Assembly (NCBI RefSeq): GCF_900236475.1
Contig: NZ_LT963352.1
Span: forward strand, 1,860,001 to 1,924,000
Direction of reading: 5' to 3'
Source: Streptomyces chartreusis NRRL 3882
GTDB lineage: Bacteria; Actinomycetota; Actinomycetes; Streptomycetales; Streptomycetaceae
DNA: 64,000 nt
Shown here: positions 9,867 through 19,075 of the stretch, piece after piece
Layout: each line of letters starts with the position of its first letter
Numbering within the stretch: the stretch's first letter is position 1
Made by a program: the position numbers and the translations under genes
Notes under the pieces: generated by a model
What the model saw: only the letters and a program-made list of their open reading frames with translations
What the model was told of the DNA's origin: nothing
The model's database searches: none

Positions 9867-9897
9867 TCGCCGTTCCCCTCTCTCCGCGCTGCTCCGT

Positions 9898-10380
9898 TCA
9901 CGCCGCCTCGGTCTCCAGCTCGAACCAGACGGCCTTGCCCACTCCGTGCGCCCTGACGCCCCAGGCGTCCGCGAGGGACTGCACCAGGAACAGGCCTCTG
10001 CCGTTCGTACCGTCGTCGGCGACCGGTACGCGCAGCCGGGGTCTGCGGGCCACGAAGTCCCGTACCTCCACCCGTAGTCCACGGGGTCCGACGGTGGCCG
10101 TCAGGACCGCGTCGTGGTCGGTGTGGACGATCGCGTTGGTGACGAGTTCGCTGGTGAGCAGTTCCGCGACGTCCGATCGTGCGGTCCTCCCCCACTGCCC
10201 GAGCAGCTCTCGCAGGGCCCGGCGCGCCTCCGGCACGGCCCGTAGGTCCGCCCGCCCGAGCCTGCGCCTCAACTGAGGCGCCGCCGCCTGCTCCGTGACG
10301 TCTTCGGACTTGTCCTCCACCGTCTTCGCCGAGAAGGCCCCGATCGTTATGGGACCGCCTCCTCGTGCCTGCCTCTCCAT
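9898..10380 (-). CDS. RsbW-like ATP-binding regulatory protein (anti-sigma/HATPase family)
   Basis: A 160-residue GHKL ATPase. The N-box is LLTSELVTNAIVHTD and the G2-like box DDGTNGRGLFLVQSLAD; the first ~40 residues are a variable tail. Streptomyces has dozens of such stand-alone histidine kinase-like ATPases related to the anti-sigma factor RsbW/PrsH; most have no assigned partner. No sigma or anti-anti-sigma gene is adjacent. The ATG at 10380 is used although a better ribosome binding site (GAGGAGG) lies inside the frame, so the true start could be slightly downstream. Confidence 0.85.
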   Translation of the reverse strand: MERQARGGGPITIGAFSAKTVEDKSEDVTEQAAAPQLRRRLGRADLRAVPEARRALRELLGQWGRTARSDVAELLTSELVTNAIVHTDHDAVLTATVGPRGLRVEVRDFVARRPRLRVPVADDGTNGRGLFLVQSLADAWGVRAHGVGKAVWFELETEAA

Positions 10381-10811
10381 GACCCCCGCCCGCGCGCCGA
10401 TGTCGGTTCCCCTCCTGCTCGAACACGTTCACGGGGATCCATGCCCCGTCGGGCACGTGGCAGTCATGTCGGTTCGTCAACGACCGGGTGTTCGGCCATC
10501 CGGCCGGGACCGGCGGGCCGGGCGGCGGGGCCCTGAGCCGTACGGCGGCGCGGAGGAAGGGGACAAGAGGGTAGCCGGTGGGCGCCCCGCCGCGGATCCT
10601 GACCGCCGGAGATCGGACGAACTGCCGATGGCCGGCTGCCGATCCTTCCGTACGCGGCGAAGGCGTGGGGCTGCTGGTCCCGGTGCCCGCCGGCCTGGTG
10701 AAGTTGGCCGAAGTACGACGGTCCTCCCGGGGTTCCCGGCCGGTACGGGGCCGCCCTCCCCACCCCCGTGACGGGAGGACGGCCCCGGTCCTTTCCTTGG
10801 TGGCCGCCCGG
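10381..10811. other. Gene-free stretch
   Basis: No coding frame with a ribosome binding site or recognisable product was found in these 431 bases. It contains the ATPase promoter region at its left end and the terminator of the secreted-protein gene at its right end. Confidence 0.5.
10747..10786 (-). terminator. Hairpin terminator of secreted-protein gene
   Basis: A 14-bp stem (10747-10760 with 10773-10786; GGGGCCG... against ...CGGCCCC) with one mismatch and a 12-base loop, located 25 bases downstream of the minus-strand stop at 10812. Confidence 0.7.
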
Positions 10812-11426
10812 TCAGTACAACTTGTCGACGGCGGTGGTCGTCGTCTTCTTGAAGGCGGCCACGGGCGCGTCGTCGAAGTCGCCCATCTGTCCCCACTCCA
10901 CGACGGTGACGGTCCTGCCGTCCCGTCCGACGGACAGCAGCGCGATGTCCGTGGCCCCCCAGGACGTCTCGGTGTGCAGTCCGCGGACGCGGGCGCCCTC
11001 CTCGACCGGCAGCGAGCCGTAGTCCCGGCCCTCGGCCCGGACGTCCGGTGAGGACTCCTCGATACGGTCGGCGCAGGTGCGGACCGCGTCGTCGAAGCGC
11101 TTGGCGAGGGCCTTGGCCTTGGCGGCGGAGCCGGTCACGACGGTGACCTGTACGGCGCTGGTCTCCAGCTCGGTGCGGAACGCCCGGTGCCGGTAGTCGT
11201 ATCCGGGCAGCTCCGCCAGGCAGGAGCCGAGCTCCTCCGGGAACCCGTCGGTGACCGGTCCGGCGGTCCAGCCCGAGGTCGGGTGCGGCGGCAGTTCGGA
11301 GGCCGACAGGAACCTGGGCGAGGCCTTCGGTGCGGCGCCGGCCGGCGGTGCCGTGAGGACCGTGCCGGCCGCGAGGGCGGCGACGGTGAGGGCGGTGAGC
11401 GCTCCTGCTCGGGTGCGCATGGGCAT
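10812..11426 (-). CDS. Secreted protein of unknown function
   Basis: A 204-residue protein with a Sec signal peptide (MPMRTRAGALTALTVAALAAG, cleavage near PPAGAAP). ATG 11426 is chosen for the GGGGGGA ribosome binding site at 5-base spacing. The mature part has two Cys, probably disulfide bonded, and regions resembling the PknH-like or sensor-type extracellular domains of actinobacteria (VTVVTGSAAKAKALAKRFDDAV...), but no family could be named. It is divergent from the HTH-transmembrane gene across 233 bases, which may mean common control. Confidence 0.75.
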   Translation of the reverse strand: MPMRTRAGALTALTVAALAAGTVLTAPPAGAAPKASPRFLSASELPPHPTSGWTAGPVTDGFPEELGSCLAELPGYDYRHRAFRTELETSAVQVTVVTGSAAKAKALAKRFDDAVRTCADRIEESSPDVRAEGRDYGSLPVEEGARVRGLHTETSWGATDIALLSVGRDGRTVTVVEWGQMGDFDDAPVAAFKKTTTTAVDKLY

Positions 11427-11659
11427 GGGTGTCCCCCCGTGGGTGAATGCGTGGATGTCGGATGCCGCCGCGACGCCGGTTGGTCGGCCCGGCCCTGGTC
11501 GGTGCGGCACCAAGAGCATCAGCGGTCACAGCAGGCGGGCGCAACAGCCCGCGCCCGATCCGGCGCGGTGGAACCATCCCAGCCCGTTTGACGTGCAGGT
11601 ACGTGGGGTGCCTGGGATGCCCTCCGGGCCGGGTCGGACCGCACGAGGACGGGGGAACG

Positions 11660-12934
11660 GTGTCGGTACAGGAGGACGTCGACGACGTCGGGGAGTTCGC
11701 GGCGCTGCTGCGGGCGCTGAAGGAGCGCACGGACCGCAGTTACGGCTCACTGGCCCGCCGCCTGAACATGAACACCTCGACCCTGCACCGCTACTGCGCG
11801 GGCGAGGCGGTCCCCCTCGACTTCGCCCCCGTGGAGCGTTTCGCGGCCCTCTGCGGGGCGACTGCGGAGGAACGCCTGGAACTCCACCGCCGCTGGCTCC
11901 TGGCGGTGGCGGCACGCAGGCGGCCGCGTACGGAGACCGCGGCGGGTGACCCGGTCGCCGTACCGGGCCCGGACAGCGACCGGGAGGCCGGGCCGACGAC
12001 CCGCCCCTGGTACCGCCGCAGACGCGTCGCGGTCGGTCTGGCCGCTGCCTGCGCGTTGCTCGCGACGCTCGGGAGCCTGTCCGCGCTCCCGGACGGGCGG
12101 CGGTCGTCCGACGACCGTGTCCGTACGGCCGGGCCCGCCCCGACCGGCACGACGGAAGCCGGGGCACCGAACCGGGACAGCCCCTCACCCACCCCTCCGA
12201 GCAGTTCCCCCACCGGCGAGCGGCCTTCCCCCTCCGCCACCCCGAAGAAGAAACCGTCCCCCGCACCCTCCACCCCGGGTGCCGGCCCGCCCACCGGCGC
12301 CGGCGGAGCGACCCCCGGCACACCCCTCACCTGGTCCGCCAACTCCCAGGCCTGGAAGCTCGGCTGCGGGCACGACTACGTCATAGCCAAGCCACCGGAG
12401 CAGGTGCCCCCACCCCCGGCACCGCAGGACGCGGGCACCTGGGCGGCCACGCAGGCCGCGGTGCACGGCGGCGAGACGCTCGTCGAACTGTCCGTACAGG
12501 GGCGAACGGACACGGCCGTCGTCCTGGAGGCGCTGCGCGTGCGCGTCGTGGGGCGTACGGCGCCCGCGCAGGGCAACGCCTACGCCATGGACCAGGGCTG
12601 CGGCGGTTCGATCACCCCGCGCCACTTCGACGTGAACCTGGACATGGACCGCCCCATCGCCCGCGCGGTCGCCGGGAACGATGCCGGCACACCGATCCCG
12701 GCGGTGCGCATGCCGTACCGCGTCTCCGCGCGGGACCCCGAGGTGCTGCTGGTGACCGCCCGGACCGGGACGTGCGACTGCCGCTGGTTCCTGGAGCTGG
12801 AGTGGTCCTCCCAGGGCCGCAGGGGCACCGTCCGCATCGACGACGCCGGCCGCCCGTTCCGCACCAGCGGCATCAAGGAACTGCCCCGGTACATGTACGA
12901 CACCTCGGCACGCCGGTGGACGCCCTACCGCTAG
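11660..12934 (+). CDS. Membrane-anchored XRE-type HTH protein with extracellular C-terminal domain
   Basis: A 424-residue protein. Residues ~10-75 form an XRE-like helix-turn-helix (SYGSLARRLNMNTSTLHRYCAGEAVP), residues ~115-140 a single membrane segment flanked by RRRR, residues ~145-225 a Pro/Ser/Thr-rich linker, and residues ~225-424 an extracellular domain with five Cys and an exposed CDCRWFLELEW motif. GTG 11660 follows GGGGGAAC. Domain order predicts cytoplasmic DNA binding coupled to an outside domain, as in other Streptomyces HTH-TM proteins. Ligand and targets are unknown. Confidence 0.83.
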   Translation: MSVQEDVDDVGEFAALLRALKERTDRSYGSLARRLNMNTSTLHRYCAGEAVPLDFAPVERFAALCGATAEERLELHRRWLLAVAARRRPRTETAAGDPVAVPGPDSDREAGPTTRPWYRRRRVAVGLAAACALLATLGSLSALPDGRRSSDDRVRTAGPAPTGTTEAGAPNRDSPSPTPPSSSPTGERPSPSATPKKKPSPAPSTPGAGPPTGAGGATPGTPLTWSANSQAWKLGCGHDYVIAKPPEQVPPPPAPQDAGTWAATQAAVHGGETLVELSVQGRTDTAVVLEALRVRVVGRTAPAQGNAYAMDQGCGGSITPRHFDVNLDMDRPIARAVAGNDAGTPIPAVRMPYRVSARDPEVLLVTARTGTCDCRWFLELEWSSQGRRGTVRIDDAGRPFRTSGIKELPRYMYDTSARRWTPYR

Positions 12935-12955
12935 CGCTCCAGGGACCGGCCACCC

Positions 12956-14698
12956 CTAGAGCCGGGGCACGTTGCGCAGGTTGGAGCGGGCCATCTGGAC
13001 CATCCGGCCGACGCCGCCGTCCAGCACCATCTTGGAGGCGGACAGGGCGAACCCGGTCACCATCTCCGCCTTGATCTTCGGCGGGATGGACAGGGCGTTG
13101 GGGTCGGTGACGACGTCGACGAGGGCCGGTCCCTTGTGCTTGAAGGCGTCCTTCAACGCCCCGGCGAGGTCCTTGGGCTTCTCGACGCGTACCCCGTGGG
13201 CACCGCAGGCGCGGGCGACGGCGGCGAAGTCGGGGTTCTTGTTGGTGGTGCCGTAGGACGGGAGTCCGGCGACCAGCATCTCCAACTCGACCATGCCGAG
13301 GGAGGAGTTGTTGAAGAGGACGACCTTGACGGGGAGGTCGTACTGCACCAGCGTCAGGAAGTCGCCCATCAGCATGGAGAAGCCCCCGTCGCCGGACATC
13401 GACACGACCTGCCGCCTCCGGTCGGTGAACTGTGCGCCGATCGCCATGGGCAGCGCGTTGGCCATCGAGCCGTGGGAGAAGGAGCCGATGACGCGGCGGC
13501 GGCCGTTGGGTGAGATGTAGCGGGCGGCCCAGACGTTGCACATGCCGGTGTCGACGGTGAAGACAGCGTCGTCGGAGGCGACTTCGTCGAGTACGGACGC
13601 CACGTACTCGGGGTGGATCGGCACGTGCTTGTCGACCTTGCGGGTGTACGCCTTCACCACCCCCTCCAGCGCGTCGGCGTGCTTCTTCAGCATCCGTTCG
13701 AGGAAGCGGCGGTTCTTCTTCTCCTTCACGCGCGGGGTCAGGCAGCGCAGCGTCTCCCGTACGTCGCCCCACACCGCGAGGTCCAGTTTCGAGCGGCGGC
13801 CGAGGTGTTCGGGCCGGACGTCGACCTGGGCGATCTTCACGTCGTCGGGGAGGAAGGCGTTGTACGGGAAGTCGGTGCCGAGCAGGATCAGCAGGTCGCA
13901 CTCGTGGGTGGCCTCGTAGGCGGCGCCGTACCCGAGCAGCCCGCTCATGCCGACGTCGAACGGATTGTCGTACTGGATCCACTCCTTGCCGCGCAGCGCG
14001 TGCCCCACCGGGGACTTGACCTTCCCGGCGAACTCCATGACCTCGGCGTGCGCACCGGCCGTGCCGCTGCCGCAGAACAGGGTGATCCTGTCGGCTTCGT
14101 CGATCATTTCGACGAGCCGGTCGATCTCGGCGTCGCCGGGGCGGACCGTCGGCCGGGAGGTGACGAGGGCGGTCTCGGCGGCCTTCTCCGGGGCGGGTTC
14201 GGCGGCGATGTCGCCGGGCAGGGAGACGACGCTGACGCCGGAGCGGCCGACGGCGTTCTGGATGGCGGTCTGGAGCAGCCGGGGCATCTGCTTCGGGCTG
14301 GAGATCAGCTCGCTGTAGTGGCTGCACTCACGGAACAGCTGGTCGGGGTGGGTCTCCTGGAAGTAGCCGAGGCCGATCTCGCTGGACGGGATGTGGGAGG
14401 CGAGGGCGAGGACCGGGGCCATGGAGCGGTGGGCGTCGTAGAGGCCGTTGATGAGATGGAGGTTGCCGGGCCCGCAGGAGCCGGCGCAGGCGGCGAGCTT
14501 GCCGGTGATCTGGGCTTCCGCCCCGGCGGCGAAGGCGGCGGTCTCCTCGTGCCGGACGTGGATCCAGTCGATGGCGGAGTTGCGGCGTACGGCGTCGACG
14601 ACCGGGTTGAGGCTGTCGCCGACGACTCCGTAGAGGCGTTTGACTCCGGCGCGGGTCAGGATGTCGACGAACTGTTCCGCGACGTTCTGTTTGGCCAT
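12956..14698 (-). CDS. poxB: Pyruvate dehydrogenase (quinone)/pyruvate oxidase, thiamine-diphosphate dependent
   Basis: A 580-residue enzyme of the ThDP acetohydroxyacid synthase/POX family. The N-terminal domain has the activating glutamate in HVRHEETAAFAAGAEAQ, the central domain binds FAD, and the C-terminal ThDP/Mg motif GDGGFSM...NNSSLGM is present. The combination fits PoxB, which decarboxylates pyruvate to acetate and CO2 and reduces quinone at the membrane. A C-terminal lipid-binding helix like that of E. coli PoxB is not evident. Acetolactate synthase is a less likely alternative because the sequence around ECSHYSELI is POX-like. Confidence 0.85.
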   Translation of the reverse strand: MAKQNVAEQFVDILTRAGVKRLYGVVGDSLNPVVDAVRRNSAIDWIHVRHEETAAFAAGAEAQITGKLAACAGSCGPGNLHLINGLYDAHRSMAPVLALASHIPSSEIGLGYFQETHPDQLFRECSHYSELISSPKQMPRLLQTAIQNAVGRSGVSVVSLPGDIAAEPAPEKAAETALVTSRPTVRPGDAEIDRLVEMIDEADRITLFCGSGTAGAHAEVMEFAGKVKSPVGHALRGKEWIQYDNPFDVGMSGLLGYGAAYEATHECDLLILLGTDFPYNAFLPDDVKIAQVDVRPEHLGRRSKLDLAVWGDVRETLRCLTPRVKEKKNRRFLERMLKKHADALEGVVKAYTRKVDKHVPIHPEYVASVLDEVASDDAVFTVDTGMCNVWAARYISPNGRRRVIGSFSHGSMANALPMAIGAQFTDRRRQVVSMSGDGGFSMLMGDFLTLVQYDLPVKVVLFNNSSLGMVELEMLVAGLPSYGTTNKNPDFAAVARACGAHGVRVEKPKDLAGALKDAFKHKGPALVDVVTDPNALSIPPKIKAEMVTGFALSASKMVLDGGVGRMVQMARSNLRNVPRL

Positions 14699-14764
14699 GT
14701 CTCTCGTCTGCCCCTTCGGTCTCCGGGGATCCCTCCGGGTTCCATCAAGTCACACGGGAAGCCG

Positions 14765-16393
14765 TCACGCCTCCCAAACGGCCGCGGCCGTACGGTCGTC
14801 CGCGTAACCCTTGACCCGTACTTGGGAGTCCGCGAGGAACGCGGCGAGTCCGGGCGGCTCGGGGCGGGACCACCGCTCGGCGAGGTAGTCGCCCAGTTCG
14901 GGTTCGCCGCGCAGCGGGTCGGCGAGGCCGCCGCTGCACACGAGGAGCGTGTCACCCGGGCGGGCGACGGAGGTACGGAAACGGAAGGGTTCGCGGGGTG
15001 GTTCCGGGGCCGGTTCGTAGGGGCTGGGCGGGGTCGGGATGCCGAGGTCCATGGTGAGCCGGTCGCCCTCGGGGGTCTCGGCGGGCGGCGATCCGAACCC
15101 CACGACGGGTTCGCCCTTGACCTCGGGGACCTGCGGTTCGATGTCCTGCCACTCGCCGTCCCGCAACCGGAACAGCCCGCCGGGCCCGACGCCGAAGAAG
15201 ACACGCGTACGGCACTCGGGGTCGGCGGACAGCAGCAGACAGCGCAGGCCGGCCGCGTACTCCTCCGGGGCGACGCCCTGTTCGGCGGCGCTGGCGCGGA
15301 GCTTGCCGAGGCTGCGGTCGGTGAGGCGGTGCAGCCCGGACTTGAGGTCGCCGCGCCGCCCCGCCCTTATGTCCTCCACGAGCCGAGCGTGACTGCGCCC
15401 GACGGCCCGCCCGATCCAGTGACAGGCCTCTGCGGCGGCCCGGTGCGCCCCCGGCGTGGCCCGGGCCCCGGTCGCCATCGCCACCAGCAGCAACGCACGC
15501 TCGCCGGTGCCGAACCGCGCGGTCAGCAACGAGTCCCGCCGCGGCTCCCCCCGGTACCGCGCGGAGTCCCCCCGTACGGACACGGCCCGCAACGTGCAGG
15601 CCCCGTACCGGGCTCCGTCGAGCACGGTGTCCGCGACGAGGTCGTCCAGGTCGTCGGGGTCGGCGAGCGGCAGGGCCGTCGGTTCGGCGTCGTAGGTGGG
15701 CGGCCGCGAGCCGACGTGGCCGCGGGGCCGGGGGGAGGACGCGGGGCGCTCGAACCTGGGTTCGGGTTGCTCGGGCGGGAGATCGGCGGGCGGCGGATCG
15801 GCCGGGGCGGGGGACACGGTCCCGCCGGGGCAGGACTCGGCTGTCGGCCCCGTGGTGGGACCCCTGGGCGGGGCGCCGGCCGTGCTGGAGCGGGCCTCGG
15901 GGCTCGGCCGGAAGGGAGGGGCCGAGGGGGGCGGGGGGACCGTCGGTGGGTCGGAGGACGTCCCCGAGGCCGGGATCGTCGTCCCGGGAGTCTCCCCCGG
16001 ACTGTCCGAGGGGCTGCCGGGCCCGGCCGGTGCGACCGCACCATCCGTGGGCGTCCGCTCTCGTCCCTGCCCTGGCCCCGCGGTCGGGAAAGCCGTCGGG
16101 AAAGTCACCGGTCCGGTGGGCCGTGCCGGCGGTGGTTCCCAGGGGGCGCGCCGTGGTGACGGACCGGAGGCACGTGGGCTGTCCATGAGGTCGTCGGCAC
16201 CGGCCCGAGGCGCCGGAACCACCGGCTCGGAGACGGGAACGCCCCGGTCGCCCACCGCCCCCGCCGCCGAGGCGAAGCGGTCGTCGAGGGAATCGGGTGC
16301 GGGTGTGGGGCCCGTGTCGCCGGTGGAGTCGTCGTACAAGTGCCCCCACCAGTCGTCCTCGGGACCGGTGGGCCTTCCCCCCTGCTGGCTCAT
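14765..16393 (-). CDS. PP2C-like protein with disordered N-terminus, probably catalytically inactive
   Basis: A 542-residue protein. Residues 1-~255 are Pro/Ser/Thr/Gly-rich and low complexity; residues ~260-540 align by pattern with PP2C-type Ser/Thr phosphatases, ending in LLVCSGGLADPL and VKGYADDRTAAAVW. The canonical metal-binding Asp motifs are altered: where VADGMGG is expected there is VAMATGARA (near residue 305), and CSDGL is CSGGL (near 483); only the final DDRT-like motif remains. It may be a pseudophosphatase or scaffold. It lies upstream of poxB in the same direction but 66 bases away. Confidence 0.75.
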   Translation of the reverse strand: MSQQGGRPTGPEDDWWGHLYDDSTGDTGPTPAPDSLDDRFASAAGAVGDRGVPVSEPVVPAPRAGADDLMDSPRASGPSPRRAPWEPPPARPTGPVTFPTAFPTAGPGQGRERTPTDGAVAPAGPGSPSDSPGETPGTTIPASGTSSDPPTVPPPPSAPPFRPSPEARSSTAGAPPRGPTTGPTAESCPGGTVSPAPADPPPADLPPEQPEPRFERPASSPRPRGHVGSRPPTYDAEPTALPLADPDDLDDLVADTVLDGARYGACTLRAVSVRGDSARYRGEPRRDSLLTARFGTGERALLLVAMATGARATPGAHRAAAEACHWIGRAVGRSHARLVEDIRAGRRGDLKSGLHRLTDRSLGKLRASAAEQGVAPEEYAAGLRCLLLSADPECRTRVFFGVGPGGLFRLRDGEWQDIEPQVPEVKGEPVVGFGSPPAETPEGDRLTMDLGIPTPPSPYEPAPEPPREPFRFRTSVARPGDTLLVCSGGLADPLRGEPELGDYLAERWSRPEPPGLAAFLADSQVRVKGYADDRTAAAVWEA

Positions 16394-16605
16394 GCCCCTG
16401 ATTGTCCACCGCACGGGCCGGATGAAAACGGGGCTTGTGGAAAAAACCGGCCTCTCACGGCACCACGAACGGCGCGTCGAGTGAGCCGTAGAACGGTCAT
16501 GCGATATGGCGACGTCCCGGCGGCCACGAGCGGCTGACCTGCGGGTCTGGACCACGACTACGCTTGTGACCTGCACCTTCTCCCGTGTTCCGGCAGTCTG
16601 GTGAG

Positions 16606-17088
16606 ATGGGAGTGTGGGACCTCCTGCTGGTCGGGCTGGTCATCCTGTTCGGTCTGTGCGGAGTGCTGCTGCCCGCGGTGCCCGGTTCGTTGCTGGTGTG
16701 GGCCGCGGTCATGTGGTGGGCGCTCAAGGACCCGCAGCCCGTCGCCTGGTGGATCCTGGTGGGAGCCACGGTCCTGATGCTGGTCTCCCAGGGAGTGCGC
16801 TGGGCCCTGCCTCCCCGGCGGCTGCGGGCGAGCGGCGCCACCCAGCGCATGCTGGCCTACGCCGGGGCGGGATCCACCCTCGGCTTCGTCCTGCTCCCCG
16901 TCATCGGCGCGATCCCCGGTTTCCTGGCCGGCATCTACCTCGCCGAACGCCTCCGCCTCGGCCGCCACGCCGAGGCCGTCGCGACCGTGCGCACGGCGAT
17001 GCGCTCGGGCGGTTCCAGCGTGCTGGTGGAACTGTTCACCTGCCAGCTGATCGCGGCGGCATGGGTGGGGGCCGTTTTCGGGGCGTGA
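16606..17088 (+). CDS. DUF456 family membrane protein
   Basis: A 160-residue integral membrane protein with about four hydrophobic segments (WDLLLVGLVILFGLCGVLLP, LLVWAAVMWWAL, PVAWWILVGATVLMLV, LGFVLLPVIGAIPGFLAGIYLAERLR). The Gly-rich pair of helices is typical of DUF456, whose function is unknown. ATG 16606 is used; GTG 16585 and GTG 16612 are in-frame alternatives. It is convergent with the ogt gene, ten bases apart. Confidence 0.8.
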   Translation: MGVWDLLLVGLVILFGLCGVLLPAVPGSLLVWAAVMWWALKDPQPVAWWILVGATVLMLVSQGVRWALPPRRLRASGATQRMLAYAGAGSTLGFVLLPVIGAIPGFLAGIYLAERLRLGRHAEAVATVRTAMRSGGSSVLVELFTCQLIAAAWVGAVFGA

Positions 17089-17098
17089 GAGCGCACGC

Positions 17099-17584
17099 TC
17101 ACAGCACCCCTTCGTGCGTCAGCAGCCGTACCTTGCGCTCCAGGCCGCCCGCATAGCCGGTCAGTGTCCCGTCGGCCCCGATCACCCGGTGGCACGGTCG
17201 GACGACCAGCAGCGGATTGGCGCCGATCGCCCCGCCGACGGCCCGTACGGCCGCCCTGGGCGCTCCGATGCGCGCGGCGATCTCGCCGTAGGTCACGGTC
17301 GAGCCGTACGGGATGTCGTCCAGCGCGGCCCAGACCTTCTCCCGGAAGACGGAGCCGTCGGTGCGCCAGGTCAGCCGGAATTCCTTCAGTTCCCCGGCGA
17401 AGTAGGCGGCGAGCTGCTCCTCGGCCTCGCGGAACAACCCCCGGTCCTGCCGCCAGTCGTCCTGCACCACGCGTCCGCCCTTCTGCCCGGGCACGGACAG
17501 CGAGGTCAGCGCGCCGTCCGGGGCGGCGGTGAGGAGCAGCGACCCGAGGGGGGAGGCCACGTTCGTCCAGTACGTCGAGGTCAT
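17099..17584 (-). CDS. ogt: Methylated-DNA--protein-cysteine methyltransferase
   Basis: A 161-residue suicide methyltransferase that removes methyl groups from O6-methylguanine. The active-site motif RPCHRVIG is present with the helix-turn-helix and arginine finger region (TYGEIAARIGAPRAAVRAVGGAIGANP). Its ATG overlaps the TGA of the upstream Ada-AlkA gene by one base, so both are made from one coupled message as an alkylation-response operon. Confidence 0.95.
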   Translation of the reverse strand: MTSTYWTNVASPLGSLLLTAAPDGALTSLSVPGQKGGRVVQDDWRQDRGLFREAEEQLAAYFAGELKEFRLTWRTDGSVFREKVWAALDDIPYGSTVTYGEIAARIGAPRAAVRAVGGAIGANPLLVVRPCHRVIGADGTLTGYAGGLERKVRLLTHEGVL

Positions 17585-18999
17585 CACAACTCCCACTTCC
17601 CTGCTGCGCGCAGGTGGTTCAGGGCGTACGAGCGCCAGGGGCGCCAAGTGTCGGGGACGTCGGCGCCGGGTGGGGCCACGTCGGGGTCGCCGAGGGCGCG
17701 GGTGCGGATCTCGGCGATCGTGCGGGCGTCCAGGCCGGGCACCGCCCGCAGGGCGTCCTGCGCGTCGTCCCGGTCGGCGCCCGGGTCCAGGCGTACGGCG
17801 TGGTCGGCGAGGGCGGCGGTGAGCGCGCCGAGGGTGCCGCCGGGTTCGGAGCCGGCGAGGACGGCCGGCTCGGGGAAGAGGTGGGTGAGGCTGCCACAGG
17901 GGGCGTCGAGGGCCTTGCCGTACCGCCGTACGAGCCGTTCCGCCTCGGCCCTGCCGACCAGTGCGCGTACCGCGAGTTCCTCCGGGTCGGCGGTGCCCGG
18001 CGAGCGCAGGCCGGGCCGGGCGGCGACCAGGGGTGCGAGGTCCGGGTCGGCGCCGAGGCGCTCGTCGACGGCGTAGGGGTCGGCGTCGAGGTCGAACTGC
18101 CGCCGCAGCCGCTGCACGGCGGTGGTGAGGTCGCGGGGGTCGGTGAGGTGCAGCCGGGCGTCGAGCCAGCCTCCCGGGTGGGCTCCGGACCTGGCCTTGG
18201 CGGTGCGGGGGCGTTCGTCGACGGCGACGATGCCGGTGCCGTACGGGAGGCGGAGCGTACGCCGGTAGGTGCGCGCGCCGGGCGGGCCGCCGACCTCTTC
18301 GATTCCGGGCACGGCCTCGCGTTCCAGCAGGTCGAAGACGGGGCCGGCCTGGTAGGGGCCGCGGTGGGCGAGCCGGAGCGGGATGCCGGCGTTCGGGGTG
18401 GCCGTGCGTCGGGCCCGGCCGCTCTTCGGTGCGGCGGCGGCGCGCAGCTCGCTCGGGGTCGACGCGTACACGGCCCGGACGGTGTCGTTGAACTGCCGCA
18501 CGCTGGCGAAGCCCGAGGCGAACGCGATCTCGGTGATCGGCAGGTCGGTGGTCTGCACCAGGACGCGGGCGGTGTGGGCCCGCTGGGCCCGGGCGAGCGC
18601 GACGGGCCCGGCGCCGAGTTCCGCGGTGAGCTGCCGCTGCACCTGCCGTGCGCTGTAGCCGAGCCGTCCGGCGAGCCCGGCGACGCCCTCGCGGTCGACC
18701 ACGCCGTCGGCGATCAGCCGCATGGCCCGGCCCACCACGTCCGCGCGGACGTTCCACTCGGCGGAGCCGGGCACGGCGTCCGGGCGGCACCGCCGGCAGG
18801 CCCGGAAGCCCGCGCCCTGCGCGGCGGCGGCCGTGGCGAAGAACCGTACGTTGGCCCGCTTCGGGGTGACCGCGGGGCAGCTCGGCCGGCAGTAGATGCC
18901 GGTCGTCTCGACGGCGAAGAAGAAGGCGCCGTCGAAACGCCCGTCACGACTGCGTACGGCTTCGTACCTGGGGTCTTCCCTCGTGTCCTCGTCCCTCAC
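17584..18999 (-). CDS. Ada-AlkA fusion: adaptive-response regulator and 3-methyladenine DNA glycosylase
   Basis: A 471-residue fusion. The N-terminal Ada phosphotriester-methyltransferase zinc site shows as YCRPSCP and CRRCRPD; an AraC-type DNA-binding domain follows (ITEIAFASGFASVRQFNDTVRAVYASTPSELR), then an AlkA N-terminal domain and HhH-GPD glycosylase fold to the C-terminus (EELAVRALVGR ... LPGLDARTIAEIRTRALG region). It would sense methyl phosphotriesters, activate the operon and excise alkylated bases. The start is placed at GTG 18999; the exact start is not certain. Ogt, which supplies the missing O6-methylguanine activity, is translationally coupled downstream. Confidence 0.92.
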   Translation of the reverse strand: MRDEDTREDPRYEAVRSRDGRFDGAFFFAVETTGIYCRPSCPAVTPKRANVRFFATAAAAQGAGFRACRRCRPDAVPGSAEWNVRADVVGRAMRLIADGVVDREGVAGLAGRLGYSARQVQRQLTAELGAGPVALARAQRAHTARVLVQTTDLPITEIAFASGFASVRQFNDTVRAVYASTPSELRAAAAPKSGRARRTATPNAGIPLRLAHRGPYQAGPVFDLLEREAVPGIEEVGGPPGARTYRRTLRLPYGTGIVAVDERPRTAKARSGAHPGGWLDARLHLTDPRDLTTAVQRLRRQFDLDADPYAVDERLGADPDLAPLVAARPGLRSPGTADPEELAVRALVGRAEAERLVRRYGKALDAPCGSLTHLFPEPAVLAGSEPGGTLGALTAALADHAVRLDPGADRDDAQDALRAVPGLDARTIAEIRTRALGDPDVAPPGADVPDTWRPWRSYALNHLRAAGKWEL

Positions 19000-19075
19000 G
19001 GTGTCCAGTCTCCGCCGTCGGCGGGCCTGCCGCTGGCGGAAATCGGACACGACGCTCCGGAGGCCGCTCCCGGTG

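Noticed and set aside
13613..16159. 848-codon open frame on the plus strand opposite poxB and the PP2C-like gene
   Set aside because: It covers two convincing minus-strand genes and has no recognisable motif.
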